A program made the translations under genes and the position numbers. The notes under the pieces were generated by a model that made no database searches, was not told the DNA's origin, and worked only from the letters and a program-made list of their open reading frames with translations. Source: Thermococcus indicus (GTDB lineage: Archaea > Methanobacteriota_B > Thermococci > Thermococcales > Thermococcaceae). From it: a stretch of DNA of 64,000 nt. Shown here piece after piece: positions 45,895 to 52,857 of the stretch. The stretch is taken from the NCBI RefSeq assembly GCF_006274605.1, contig NZ_CP040846.1, positions 1,991,041-2,055,040 of the forward strand. The letters run 5' to 3'. How positions within the stretch are numbered: position 1 is the stretch's first letter; each line of letters starts with the position of its first letter.

Positions 45895-46093
45895 CTCCAT
45901 CACCCCCGTAGATGAAGACATCCTCGATTTTAACGCCGAAGAAGCGGGCTATCTTGAAGGCGAGCCTGAGCGAGGGGTCGTAGCGGCCCTTCTCAATCGC
46001 TATTATCGTCTGCCTGGTCACGCCAAGGGCTTTTGCCAGCTCCTCCTGGGTTATGCCCAGCTCCTCCCTCAGCTCGCGCAGGCGGTTCTTCAT
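45884..46093 (-). CDS. XRE-family HTH repressor (69 aa)
   Basis: [41 protein letters not shown] is a complete XRE helix-turn-helix, of the small type often paired with DUF2178 and ABC-2 membrane proteins. The ATG overlaps the stop of the DUF2178 gene (TGATG). It is the likely binder of the two tandem operators at 46485-46516, giving self-control of the operon. Confidence 0.9.
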   Translation of the reverse strand: MKNRLRELREELGITQEELAKALGVTRQTIIAIEKGRYDPSLRLAFKIARFFGVKIEDVFIYGGDGDER

Positions 46094-46473
46094 CACATCA
46101 CCCTCGCGTAATGGTGCTTCAGGCACAGTTTTAGGGCCGAGGTCAGAACCATCAAACTGAGGGCCAGGTAATAGGCACTCCTCAGGTTTGGGTCCTTCTC
46201 GGAGAGAACAGAAAGCACCACGACAGCAAAGGCCAACGCCAGAACCACCACCTGGAGGGTTCTCCGTGAGGCCATTTCCTCGATGCGGAGCGTCCTCTCG
46301 TCGCTTATAATCTCTCCTCGTTTTTTGAGCCAGTCTGCGTAGAGGAACGAAACAGCCACCGTTGCCACCAGAACGCCGAAGGCCAGCGCAACGTTTCCCA
46401 TCCAGAGCGCCACGGCCAGTAAAGAGGCCGCTGTTGCGGGGATTGCGTAACCTAAAATTCTCCACCGTTCCAT
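46093..46473 (-). CDS. DUF2178-family membrane protein
   Basis: 126 residues, four transmembrane helices in two pairs around [20 protein letters not shown], the DUF2178 hallmark. Found beside XRE repressors and export ABC genes in many archaea. Function unknown; an envelope-stress or bacteriocin-like export sensing role is speculation. First gene of the operon. Confidence 0.82.
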   Translation of the reverse strand: MERWRILGYAIPATAASLLAVALWMGNVALAFGVLVATVAVSFLYADWLKKRGEIISDERTLRIEEMASRRTLQVVVLALAFAVVVLSVLSEKDPNLRSAYYLALSLMVLTSALKLCLKHHYARVM

Positions 46474-46484
46474 GCTCCCACCAT

Positions 46485-46516
46485 GTAAAGTTTCCTTTAC
46501 GTAAAGCTTCCTTTAC
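46485..46516 (-). promoter_or_regulatory. Two contiguous GTAAAG-n4-CTTTAC operators
   Basis: GTAAAG-TTTC-CTTTAC (46485-46500) is followed without gap by GTAAAG-CTTC-CTTTAC (46501-46516). They lie between the minus-strand TATA (GGCTTATATG, 46520-46529) and the DUF2178 ATG (46473), covering the expected transcription start near 46500. Two dimers of the XRE protein could bind side by side. Confidence 0.75.
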
Positions 46517-46542
46517 ATCCATATAAGCCTTTCCCCTCAAAG

Positions 46543-46551
46543 TTTTTAAAG
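46543..46551 (+). promoter_or_regulatory. TATA box of tRNA-Leu
   Basis: CAAAGTTTTTAAAGC lies about 28 bases ahead of the mature tRNA 5' end. It stands back to back with the TATA box of the DUF2178 operon. Confidence 0.6.
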
Positions 46552-46574
46552 CGCCGGGGAGAAGTTCAATCCGC

Positions 46575-46662
46575 GCGGGGGTAGCCGAGCCTGGCCAAAG
46601 GCGCGGGATTTAGGGTCCCGTCCCGCAGGGGTTCGCGGGTTCAAATCCCGTCCCCCGCACCA
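46575..46662 (+). tRNA. tRNA-Leu (anticodon UAG)
   Basis: Acceptor GCGGGGG pairs with CCCCCGC, followed by A and an encoded CCA (46660-46662). The anticodon arm CGGGA-TTTAGGG-TCCCG gives UAG, reading CUA. A long variable arm (TCCCGCAGGGGTTCGC region) marks the class II leucine tRNA, and the T loop is GTTCAAATC. No intron is seen. Confidence 0.95.
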
Positions 46663-46813
46663 CAACAGCCATTGCCTGCACAAAGTTTGATCGGAGAGGT
46701 TTAACTGTTCAGAAAGGAGCGGTCAAAAGTGGACATGCTTCTTCAAAACACGCTTTGAATTGCCAGTTTAGAAGTCAAACACCCAAAGAGCCAGCACAAA
46801 AGCATACCAAACT

Positions 46814-47698
46814 TTGATGAAACTTTGCCCAGCAAAGTTTCTGTGGCGGGCCGGGCGGGATTTGAACCCGCGACCTTCGGCTCCGGAGGCTCCTTTTGAT
46901 GATTGTGAGCCTCTCAAGAGGCTGTTTTTGGAAAAAGAACGACTACTATCAAAATGGGCGATTTGGGCAGAAAAGCAGCTCACAAAAAGAGTTGCCAGAG
47001 CGTATTTGAACGCACTCACAAAAGCGCAAACCTTCAATGATTTACTGCAGATGAGAGAAGGCTCCAAAACACAAAGATTGGCTCTCAGAAGCTTCGCAAA
47101 ATACACGTACGAGTCGAGAATCATCACGAAGGAAGAATACGAGGCGATAAAGAGGTGCGTCAAGCTCAAAAGAACGAACAACATCGATACGAGAGTCTAT
47201 AGCGACGAAGACATCACCAACATACTCCGCCAACTCACCAACAAAAAACACCACCTCTTCCTCCGGCTCGTCGTGGAAAGCGGTCTCCGTCGCTCTCACG
47301 CTATTTCAGCATGGAACAAACTCAGAAAAGGAGAATACACAACGATGGGAGAATTTGCGTACACAGAACTCAACATTCGGAACAAGACAAAACAAGCATT
47401 CGTCTGCTTCTGCTCCAAAGAGCTCGCAGATGCCATATACAAGATGAACGAGCCAGTATCCTACAACATCGCAGAAAACGTCGGCAAACGACAGAGAATA
47501 CTCTACAACGGCATACGGAAATGGTGGTACACCACAGCGCTTGACGTGGGAATGGACTCCAACGTTGCCGACTTTCTCCAGGGAAGAGCCCCAACCTCTA
47601 TCGGAGCTCGTCATTACCTCGATGCGCTCAGACTCGCAAAGAAGCAGTATCCCAAGCTTTTACAGGCCATCAAAGAGCGCATTTACTCGAACCTGTAA
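46814..47698 (+). CDS. SSV-type tyrosine integrase, C-terminal fragment Int(C)
   Basis: The reading frame passes through the tRNA-derived att (giving AGRDLNPRPSAPEAPF) into the catalytic region. Active-site residues: first Arg in VVESGLRRSHAISAW, the K/H-x-x-R region in GIRKWWYTTAL, and the Tyr in SIGARHYLDALR. In the free circle the frame would continue into Int(N), which integration moved to the far end. The codons before 46844 are host sequence, so this ORF's ATG is fortuitous. The split normally inactivates the integrase and stabilises the element. Confidence 0.85.
   Translation: MMKLCPAKFLWRAGRDLNPRPSAPEAPFDDCEPLKRLFLEKERLLSKWAIWAEKQLTKRVARAYLNALTKAQTFNDLLQMREGSKTQRLALRSFAKYTYESRIITKEEYEAIKRCVKLKRTNNIDTRVYSDEDITNILRQLTNKKHHLFLRLVVESGLRRSHAISAWNKLRKGEYTTMGEFAYTELNIRNKTKQAFVCFCSKELADAIYKMNEPVSYNIAENVGKRQRILYNGIRKWWYTTALDVGMDSNVADFLQGRAPTSIGARHYLDALRLAKKQYPKLLQAIKERIYSNL
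46819..46841. repeat. 9-bp perfect hairpin next to the att site
   Basis: GAAACTTTG-CCCAG-CAAAGTTTC, a perfect 9-bp stem with a 5-base loop, ends three bases before the tRNA-Arg 3' fragment. CAAAGTTTGAT-like pieces recur at 46679-46690 and 46808-46818. On the chromosome it would lie directly after the tRNA-Arg gene and could end its transcript. Confidence 0.55.
46844..46892 (-). other. attachment site: 3' half of tRNA-Arg(CCG)
   Basis: The minus strand reads CTCCGGA (anticodon loop, CCG), GCCGAAGGTCGCGGG, TTCAAATC (T loop), the acceptor strand and CCA ending at 46844. The 5' half is missing: bases beyond about 46890 belong to the integrase gene. Identity from the anticodon loop to the 3' end is the usual att core for SSV-type integrases. 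The complete tRNA-Arg should stand at the other end of the element, outside the window. Confidence 0.82.
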
Positions 47699-47744
47699 CC
47701 TCCACTCTTTTCAACCTTTATTACTTTTGTAAGTAGTATGAATC

Positions 47745-47760
47745 GGGCCCTTCAGGGCCC
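47745..47760. repeat. GGGCCCT/AGGGCCC hairpin between int(C) and small ORFs
   Basis: A 7-bp perfect stem with a 2-base TC loop, 46 bases after the integrase stop and 33 bases before the next start. It may end the int transcript. Confidence 0.4.
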
Positions 47761-47793
47761 CCGTGAATAACGTATGGTACGGAGGTGAAAAAG

Positions 47794-47952
47794 GTGAACA
47801 CGTGGGAACTCAAAGAACTCATCAAACAGAAAGAGGACGAGCTCTTTTGGAAGCGATTGAACCCAGAAGCCGTACTACGGGGAGAAACGGACAAACTGGA
47901 AGGAGAAATCAAAGTCCTCAAAGAACTGTACTGGGAGATGATTCAAAGATGA
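47794..47952 (+). CDS. Small hypothetical protein of the element (52 aa)
   Basis: Starts at GTG 47794 behind GGAGGTGAAAAAG. It reads MNTWELKELIKQKEDELFWK and then helical charged sequence to EMIQR; a coiled-coil-like small protein. Its stop overlaps the next ATG by four bases, so the two are coupled. Not recognised; typical of small plasmid ORFs. Confidence 0.55.
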   Translation: MNTWELKELIKQKEDELFWKRLNPEAVLRGETDKLEGEIKVLKELYWEMIQR

Positions 47953-48107
47953 GAATACGAACCTCAGACCTCTTCACAATCGCCGACGCACTTGTAGTGC
48001 TCAGGGACCCAGAGATTGACATTACCTACCGCATGAGAATCGCGGACAAACTGGAGAGCCTCTACTGGAGGGCGTTGAAGGCATGGAAAGAGCAACACTC
48101 ATCATAG
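47949..48107 (+). CDS. Small hypothetical protein of the element (52 aa)
   Basis: MRIRTSDLFTIADALVVLRD followed by a basic helix ending KEQHSS. ATGA overlap with the previous gene and a 25-base overlap with the next indicate one operon of three small genes. Function unknown. Confidence 0.5.
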   Translation: MRIRTSDLFTIADALVVLRDPEIDITYRMRIADKLESLYWRALKAWKEQHSS

Positions 48108-48328
48108 AGAAGAGTATCCCTCCAACAGCGAAAGCAGAAGTCAGGGAATTGTTCCAGAACATCGATACCGGACGCTTCAAGTACATAGTGGTTGCATGGC
48201 TCGCATACTGGCATTACAGGAACTACAAACCGCCCCTCGTTCCCCTGAGTGTCAGTCTTGCCGCCGGATTGTTCAAGAAAAGGCCAAAAGAATTCCAAAG
48301 TGATGAATTTGAGGTTTATCCTCCGTGA
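48083..48328 (+). CDS. Small hypothetical protein of the element (81 aa)
   Basis: MERATLIIEKSIPPTAKAEV, then a moderately hydrophobic central stretch (YIVVAWLAYWHYRNY, PLSVSLAAGLF) and an acidic end. Could be membrane-associated. A strong hairpin terminator follows immediately. Confidence 0.5.
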   Translation: MERATLIIEKSIPPTAKAEVRELFQNIDTGRFKYIVVAWLAYWHYRNYKPPLVPLSVSLAAGLFKKRPKEFQSDEFEVYPP

Positions 48329-48331
48329 TTT

Positions 48332-48360
48332 GCCCCGCCAAATGGCGGGGCCATCTTTCT
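48332..48360 (+). terminator. Perfect GC hairpin terminator
   Basis: GCCCCGCCA-AA-TGGCGGGGC is a 9-bp perfect stem with a 2-base loop, followed by CATCTTTCT. It ends the three-gene small-ORF operon and separates it from the convergent resolvase operon. Confidence 0.6.
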
Positions 48361-48423
48361 CCCCCACGAACGAGACCAGCCTTTCAGAGAAAAGACCTTT
48401 GGAACTCAACCCACCTTCCCGTC

Positions 48424-48681
48424 TCACTCTTGCTTTATCTTCCGCTCCAAGCCCTTTATCATGCCATAGAGCTTATTCAGGTACTTACTCTTGTACTGCC
48501 TCCCCTCCTCATCGTAAACGACGTCCAGAATCTTTTCGATTACCTTGATTCTTGCCTCATGATCCTCGAACTGATCCTCAGCCCACTCCATATCCCCCTT
48601 CAAGGAGGCGACATCTCTCCGAAGTTTGGCAATCTCTCGCCTGAGATCCTCGAGTTCTTCACGGATTTCCTCATCCCTCAC
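48424..48681 (-). CDS. Coiled-coil protein coupled to the resolvase (85 aa)
   Basis: MRDEEIREELEDLRREIAKL continues as a heptad-like coiled coil through residue 60, then a basic end. It starts at GTG 48681, inside the last codons of the resolvase gene (11-base overlap), so the two are made together. Its role, perhaps in recombination or partition, is a guess. Confidence 0.55.
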   Translation of the reverse strand: MRDEEIREELEDLRREIAKLRRDVASLKGDMEWAEDQFEDHEARIKVIEKILDVVYDEEGRQYKSKYLNKLYGMIKGLERKIKQE

Positions 48682-49336
48682 CGCCTATCACCTCCTTGAG
48701 CTTTTTCCTGTCAATCCTGACCACCTTGAGCTCACTCAAAGCCCCTGCTTCCCTGAGCCTCCTGAGGGCCCTACTCACTGTACTCGGACTCACATTGAGA
48801 ATACCTGCGATTTTGCGGGCAGAGAATCCCTTCTGATACAGTTCAACCACAGTAACCAGCTTTCCTTCGTCCAACACAGGCGGCCTCCCCAACCGCTTAC
48901 CCTTCCCCCTCGCACGCATCAAGCCCTCCCTTGTCCTCTTCCGGATGAACTCGCGCTCGAGGTCGGCAAAAAGGGCCAACAGAGTCGTCATTATCTTGAA
49001 CTGCATGGCATCGGAAGTACTATCCAGACCCTCCTTGACGGCGACAACGCGAACTCCCTTCTCCGTCAGTTCATTGAGGGTCAATATGACATCGCCGAGC
49101 GAACGTCCCAGCCGAGTCAGCTCGGAAACCACGAGAATATCACCTTCCCGAGCCATTTCCAGTATTTTTGAGAAGCCCGGACGCTTCTTGGCAGGTATAC
49201 CACCAGAAACCCCCTCATCCTTGATGATTTCAAACTCCTCAATCCCCTTCTCAGAAAGCCAGCCCTTTACGCTTTCCATTTGACTGTCTATGTCCTGCTC
49301 GTCCGTGCTCACTCGGAGGTACACGTACACCGTCAT
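48671..49336 (-). CDS. Serine recombinase (resolvase/invertase family)
   Basis: 221 residues from MTVYVYLRVSTDEQDIDSQ, with the nucleophile Ser in RVSTDEQ. Other family motifs: DEGVSGGIPAKKRPGF, LVVSELTRLGRS and FADLEREFIRKRTREGL. The C-terminal HTH (FSARKIAGILNVSPSTVSRALR) binds DNA. Likely resolves multimers of the element or inverts a segment. Start chosen at ATG 49336 because the TATA box is at 49367-49377; the longer frame would include it. Confidence 0.88.
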   Translation of the reverse strand: MTVYVYLRVSTDEQDIDSQMESVKGWLSEKGIEEFEIIKDEGVSGGIPAKKRPGFSKILEMAREGDILVVSELTRLGRSLGDVILTLNELTEKGVRVVAVKEGLDSTSDAMQFKIMTTLLALFADLEREFIRKRTREGLMRARGKGKRLGRPPVLDEGKLVTVVELYQKGFSARKIAGILNVSPSTVSRALRRLREAGALSELKVVRIDRKKLKEVIGGEG

Positions 49337-49366
49337 CTGGCACACCCAAGTATGTATCATAAACAT

Positions 49367-49377
49367 CGATATAAACT
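49367..49377 (-). promoter_or_regulatory. TATA box of the resolvase operon
   Basis: Minus-strand AGTTTATATCG about 36 bases before ATG 49336. The 215-base gap to the helicase start also holds the helicase promoter in the opposite direction. Confidence 0.6.
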
Positions 49378-49509
49378 TTTGCACTATTGTACCAAAAATC
49401 TCAAAATGATAGATTTGACGTTTCAAAAATCTGCGCATCAACAGTTATGAAACATAAAGCCAGAACCGAGCCAATTTGACACAACCGAACCAACAAAGCT
49501 CCCGCAACT

Positions 49510-49518
49510 CTTTTATCC
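49510..49518 (+). promoter_or_regulatory. TATA box of the helicase-methyltransferase operon
   Basis: CAACTCTTTTATCC about 38 bases ahead of ATG 49552, giving a leader of some 14 bases. Confidence 0.5.
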
Positions 49519-49551
49519 ACCCAGATAGAAATCCCCAACAGGTTGGTAGGA

Positions 49552-52500
49552 ATGAACGGGAGGATAAAACCAGGCTACATCCTCAAGAGTACGAAATGGA
49601 AGGAGCCTTTTCTCGTCGAGATTGTGAACGAAAGTGGAGACACAATCATGGTGGGAGGCCACTACCTCAACTCCCGCAAGGCCGACCTCTACATACTGAC
49701 AAAAGCCGACCTTGAGGAGATTGAAATCATCACAAATCCCCTCGACTTCAAAGGAGACCCAGAAGCAGTTGCCCTCGCAATCGAGGGAGAACGGTACCAT
49801 TTCGCCTCACTCTATGACCCAATACTCGCGGTCAGCGTCTCGAAAATAGCACCCCTTCCATTCCAGATCGACGCGGTCTACAACCACATCCTCAGGAACC
49901 CCGAGATACGCTTCCTCCTCGCGGACGACCCCGGTGCCGGAAAAACCATCATGGCGGGCCTTGTGATAAAGGAGCTCAAGCTCAGAGGCTTGGCGGAGAG
50001 AATCCTCATAGTCGTTCCCGGCCATCTCGTACCCCAGTGGAAGAGGGAGATGAAGGAGAAGTTCCAGGAAGAGTTCACTATCGTCAACAGGGAGATTTTC
50101 CGGACGACAACCGACGTTTGGAGACGTGAAAAACAGGTAATTGCCTCAATAGACTTCCTCAAGCGGGAGGACATTCTGAAAAGCCTTGAGAACGTTGATT
50201 GGGACCTCGTGATAGTGGATGAAGCCCACAAGATGGCCGCATACCGCTTCGGGAAGAAGATCTACCGCACGAAGAGGTACAAAGTGGGTGAAGTGCTCTC
50301 AAGGAACTCCACCCACATGCTCTTTCTTACGGCCACACCACACAAGGGAGACCCGGAAAACTTCCGTCTCCTCCTTGACCTCCTTGTTCCGGGCCTTTTC
50401 AGCGACAAAGAGATACTCCTTGAGGCGATAAGAAGAAACGAAAACCCCATATTCCTCAGGAGAATGAAAGAAGACCTTGTAGACTTTGAGGGAAAGAAGA
50501 TATTCAAGCCCAGGTACTCTCACACGGTGAACTTCAACCTCACTGACAAGGAGATCAGGCTCTATAACGACCTATCCCTCTACATCCACGACCAGTACAC
50601 GGTTCTCGAAGGGAGCAGGCGGAGCATAGTCTTCCCGCTCGTGATACTCCAGAGAAGGTTCGCATCGAGCACGTACGCACTTCTCCAGTCCCTCAGGCGC
50701 AGAAAAGCACGCCTCAAGGAGTACCTTGAGAGCGGAGAGCTTGAGAACAAGGGTGTGCAACTCGACTTTGAGGACCTCCTTGAGCTCGAGGATGAGGAAG
50801 AGAGGGAAAGGTGGAAGGCCGAGCTGAGGCTCGAAGGCCTCCCCATAGTGAGAAAGAGGAAGCTCATAGAGGCCGAGATAAAGACTCTCGACAAGCTCAT
50901 AAGGATGAGCGAGGAGCTGATAGCATCGGAGGAAGAGACGAAGCTCAAGAAGCTCAGAGAGACGCTGGACTTCATAGCGAGGGAGCACGGCGAGAAAGAG
51001 AAGATCCTCATCTTCACGGAGTTCAAGGACACCCTTGAGTACCTCGTGAACAAGCTCCAAGAGTGGGGCTACACGGTCACCTTCATCCACGGCGAGATGG
51101 ACATGGAGACGAGGCTCCAACGCGAAAAGGACTTCAGGGAGTGGGCTCAGGTCATGGTGGCCACCGAGGCGGCCGGAGAGGGTATCAACCTCCAGTTCTG
51201 CCACCTGCTCATAAACTACGACATCCCCTGGAACCCCAACCGGCTTGAGCAGAGGATAGGAAGGGTGCACCGCTACGGTCAGAGGTATCCGGTTCACATC
51301 TTCAATTTCGTGGCCAAAAACACAAGAGAAGGCATGGTACTTGAGAGGCTTCTCCACAAGATAGAGGAGATAAGGAAGGCCCTCGGGGATAAGGTCTTCG
51401 ACGTTATCGGAGAACTCCTCGATGGGGAGAACCTGTACACCCTCCTTGCGGAAGTCGCCGTCATGCTCAGAGACCCGGACAGTGTCCTGAAGGAGGAAGA
51501 GCCAAAGCTCCGGCCAGAGGAGATAAGGAAGAAGGCGGAAGAGCTCCTCGGGGAGAGCCTCGCGACGAAGCACATAGACCTGAGCAGGATAATGCAGCTC
51601 CTTGAGAAGGCCGAAGAGAACCGGCTATCGCCGGAGTACCTCGAACTCTTCTTTATCAAGGCCATGAAGCGCCTCAACGCGAGAATACGGGAGAAGGAAC
51701 CACACGTTTACTCGGTTGAGAGAACCCCCAGGGTCCTGAGGGAGATAGCGGAGAGGAAGCAGTACGGCACGGTGGAGCGCTCGTACAAGGCCATAACCTT
51801 TGACAAAGCAATCTCCGAGAAAAGGGACGACGTGGAGTTCGTCTCGTTCGGGCATCCGCTCTTCGAAGCCCTCCGCGAGTGGGTTCAGGAGGGGTACCTC
51901 AAAGAGCTCCAGCGCGGAGCGGTCTTCTACGACCCCAGGAACAGACTCCACGGCACCATCTGGTTCTTCGAGGGTGAAGTTCAGGACGGCTTCAACAAGA
52001 CGGCGGGCAAGACGCTCGTGGCGGTCTACGACGATGGAGAGAGCCTTGAGGTCATAGACCCGAAAATAATATGGGACTTCGAACCGGCCAGAGACTCCCC
52101 CGAGGTGGAGGTTGAGTTCAGCCGGAGAGAGAACGCGATGATCTACGCCATGAAGGTCCTCGAAGAGTACAAGGACAGGCTTCTCAAGGAGAGGAAGAGG
52201 CAGGCGGAGATAAAGGAGAAGTACGGGGTGAAGTCCCTCAAGAAGCTGATAGACGACCTCGACTACAAGCTGGCCGAGTACGAGCTCCTCCCGCCGGAGG
52301 AGAAGAAGAGGTACGCACTCACCATAAGGAACCTTGAGGAGAGGCTGAACCGTTATCGGAAGGCGCTGGAGGAACTTCCGGAAAGGATTGCCAGGGAGAC
52401 GAGCCTCATGGTAAGACCTCCCGTCTTCATTGGGGCCATCTACGTGCTCCCGAGGGGAGAGATGGGCGAAGACCCGACGATAGAGGAGATAGGGATGCAG

Positions 52501-52845
52501 ATAGCTATGGAGTACGAGAGGAGGCAGGGAAGGGAGCCGAGGGACGTGTCAAAGGACAACCTCGGCTACGACATCTACTCCGAGGGGAAGGGTGAGAAGA
52601 GGCACATCGAGGTGAAGGCGAGGGCAAGGCTTGGCAACGTCGAGCTCACGTGGAACGAGTACGTTACCGCGAAGAGGCTCCGCGACAAGTACTGGCTTTA
52701 CGTCGTTGCGTACGCCGCTGAAAAGCCGACCCTCTACATCATCCGCGATCCCGCTCACACGCTCAAGGTCGTGGAGAAGTACGAGATAAGGTTCAAAGTC
52801 CCGGTTGAAGAGTGGAGAGAGAAGGGTAAGAAGGTTGAAGTCTGA
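49552..52845 (+). CDS. SNF2/SF2 helicase with C-terminal DUF3883 nuclease-like domain
   Basis: 1097 residues. Helicase motifs: ADDPGAGKTIMAGLV (Walker A), LVIVDEAHKM (DEAH), MLFLTATPHKG (III), LIFTEFKDTLEYLV (IV), ATEAAGEGINLQFC (V) and QRIGRVHRYGQ (VI). After a long coiled-coil part (residues 690-980) comes DUF3883, with GYDIYSEG...HIEVKAR, an arrangement like PD-(D/E)xK nucleases. Relatives are DrmD of DISARM and BrxHII of BREX. The methyltransferase gene follows after 12 bases, so both form one operon. Probably recognises or translocates on foreign DNA. Confidence 0.88.
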   Translation: MNGRIKPGYILKSTKWKEPFLVEIVNESGDTIMVGGHYLNSRKADLYILTKADLEEIEIITNPLDFKGDPEAVALAIEGERYHFASLYDPILAVSVSKIAPLPFQIDAVYNHILRNPEIRFLLADDPGAGKTIMAGLVIKELKLRGLAERILIVVPGHLVPQWKREMKEKFQEEFTIVNREIFRTTTDVWRREKQVIASIDFLKREDILKSLENVDWDLVIVDEAHKMAAYRFGKKIYRTKRYKVGEVLSRNSTHMLFLTATPHKGDPENFRLLLDLLVPGLFSDKEILLEAIRRNENPIFLRRMKEDLVDFEGKKIFKPRYSHTVNFNLTDKEIRLYNDLSLYIHDQYTVLEGSRRSIVFPLVILQRRFASSTYALLQSLRRRKARLKEYLESGELENKGVQLDFEDLLELEDEEERERWKAELRLEGLPIVRKRKLIEAEIKTLDKLIRMSEELIASEEETKLKKLRETLDFIAREHGEKEKILIFTEFKDTLEYLVNKLQEWGYTVTFIHGEMDMETRLQREKDFREWAQVMVATEAAGEGINLQFCHLLINYDIPWNPNRLEQRIGRVHRYGQRYPVHIFNFVAKNTREGMVLERLLHKIEEIRKALGDKVFDVIGELLDGENLYTLLAEVAVMLRDPDSVLKEEEPKLRPEEIRKKAEELLGESLATKHIDLSRIMQLLEKAEENRLSPEYLELFFIKAMKRLNARIREKEPHVYSVERTPRVLREIAERKQYGTVERSYKAITFDKAISEKRDDVEFVSFGHPLFEALREWVQEGYLKELQRGAVFYDPRNRLHGTIWFFEGEVQDGFNKTAGKTLVAVYDDGESLEVIDPKIIWDFEPARDSPEVEVEFSRRENAMIYAMKVLEEYKDRLLKERKRQAEIKEKYGVKSLKKLIDDLDYKLAEYELLPPEEKKRYALTIRNLEERLNRYRKALEELPERIARETSLMVRPPVFIGAIYVLPRGEMGEDPTIEEIGMQIAMEYERRQGREPRDVSKDNLGYDIYSEGKGEKRHIEVKARARLGNVELTWNEYVTAKRLRDKYWLYVVAYAAEKPTLYIIRDPAHTLKVVEKYEIRFKVPVEEWREKGKKVEV

Positions 52846-52857
52846 GGAGGCGGTAGA

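Noticed and set aside
46663-46818. A possible remnant gene between tRNA-Leu and the att site
   Set aside because: Only short frames with stops in all directions; apart from repeated CAAAGTTTGAT-like pieces nothing supportable is seen.
46844-46892. A complete tRNA-Arg gene
   Set aside because: The D arm and 5' acceptor strand are absent and the anticodon stem breaks down after three pairs; it is an att copy, not a working tRNA.
48671-49336. IS607-type transposase
   Set aside because: The catalytic domain is N-terminal with a C-terminal HTH, the resolvase/invertase order; IS607 TnpA has its HTH first, and no tnpB lies beside it.
50572-51573. A 333-residue frame opposite the SNF2 helicase
   Set aside because: Antisense shadow over motifs III-VI of the helicase, without a ribosome site.
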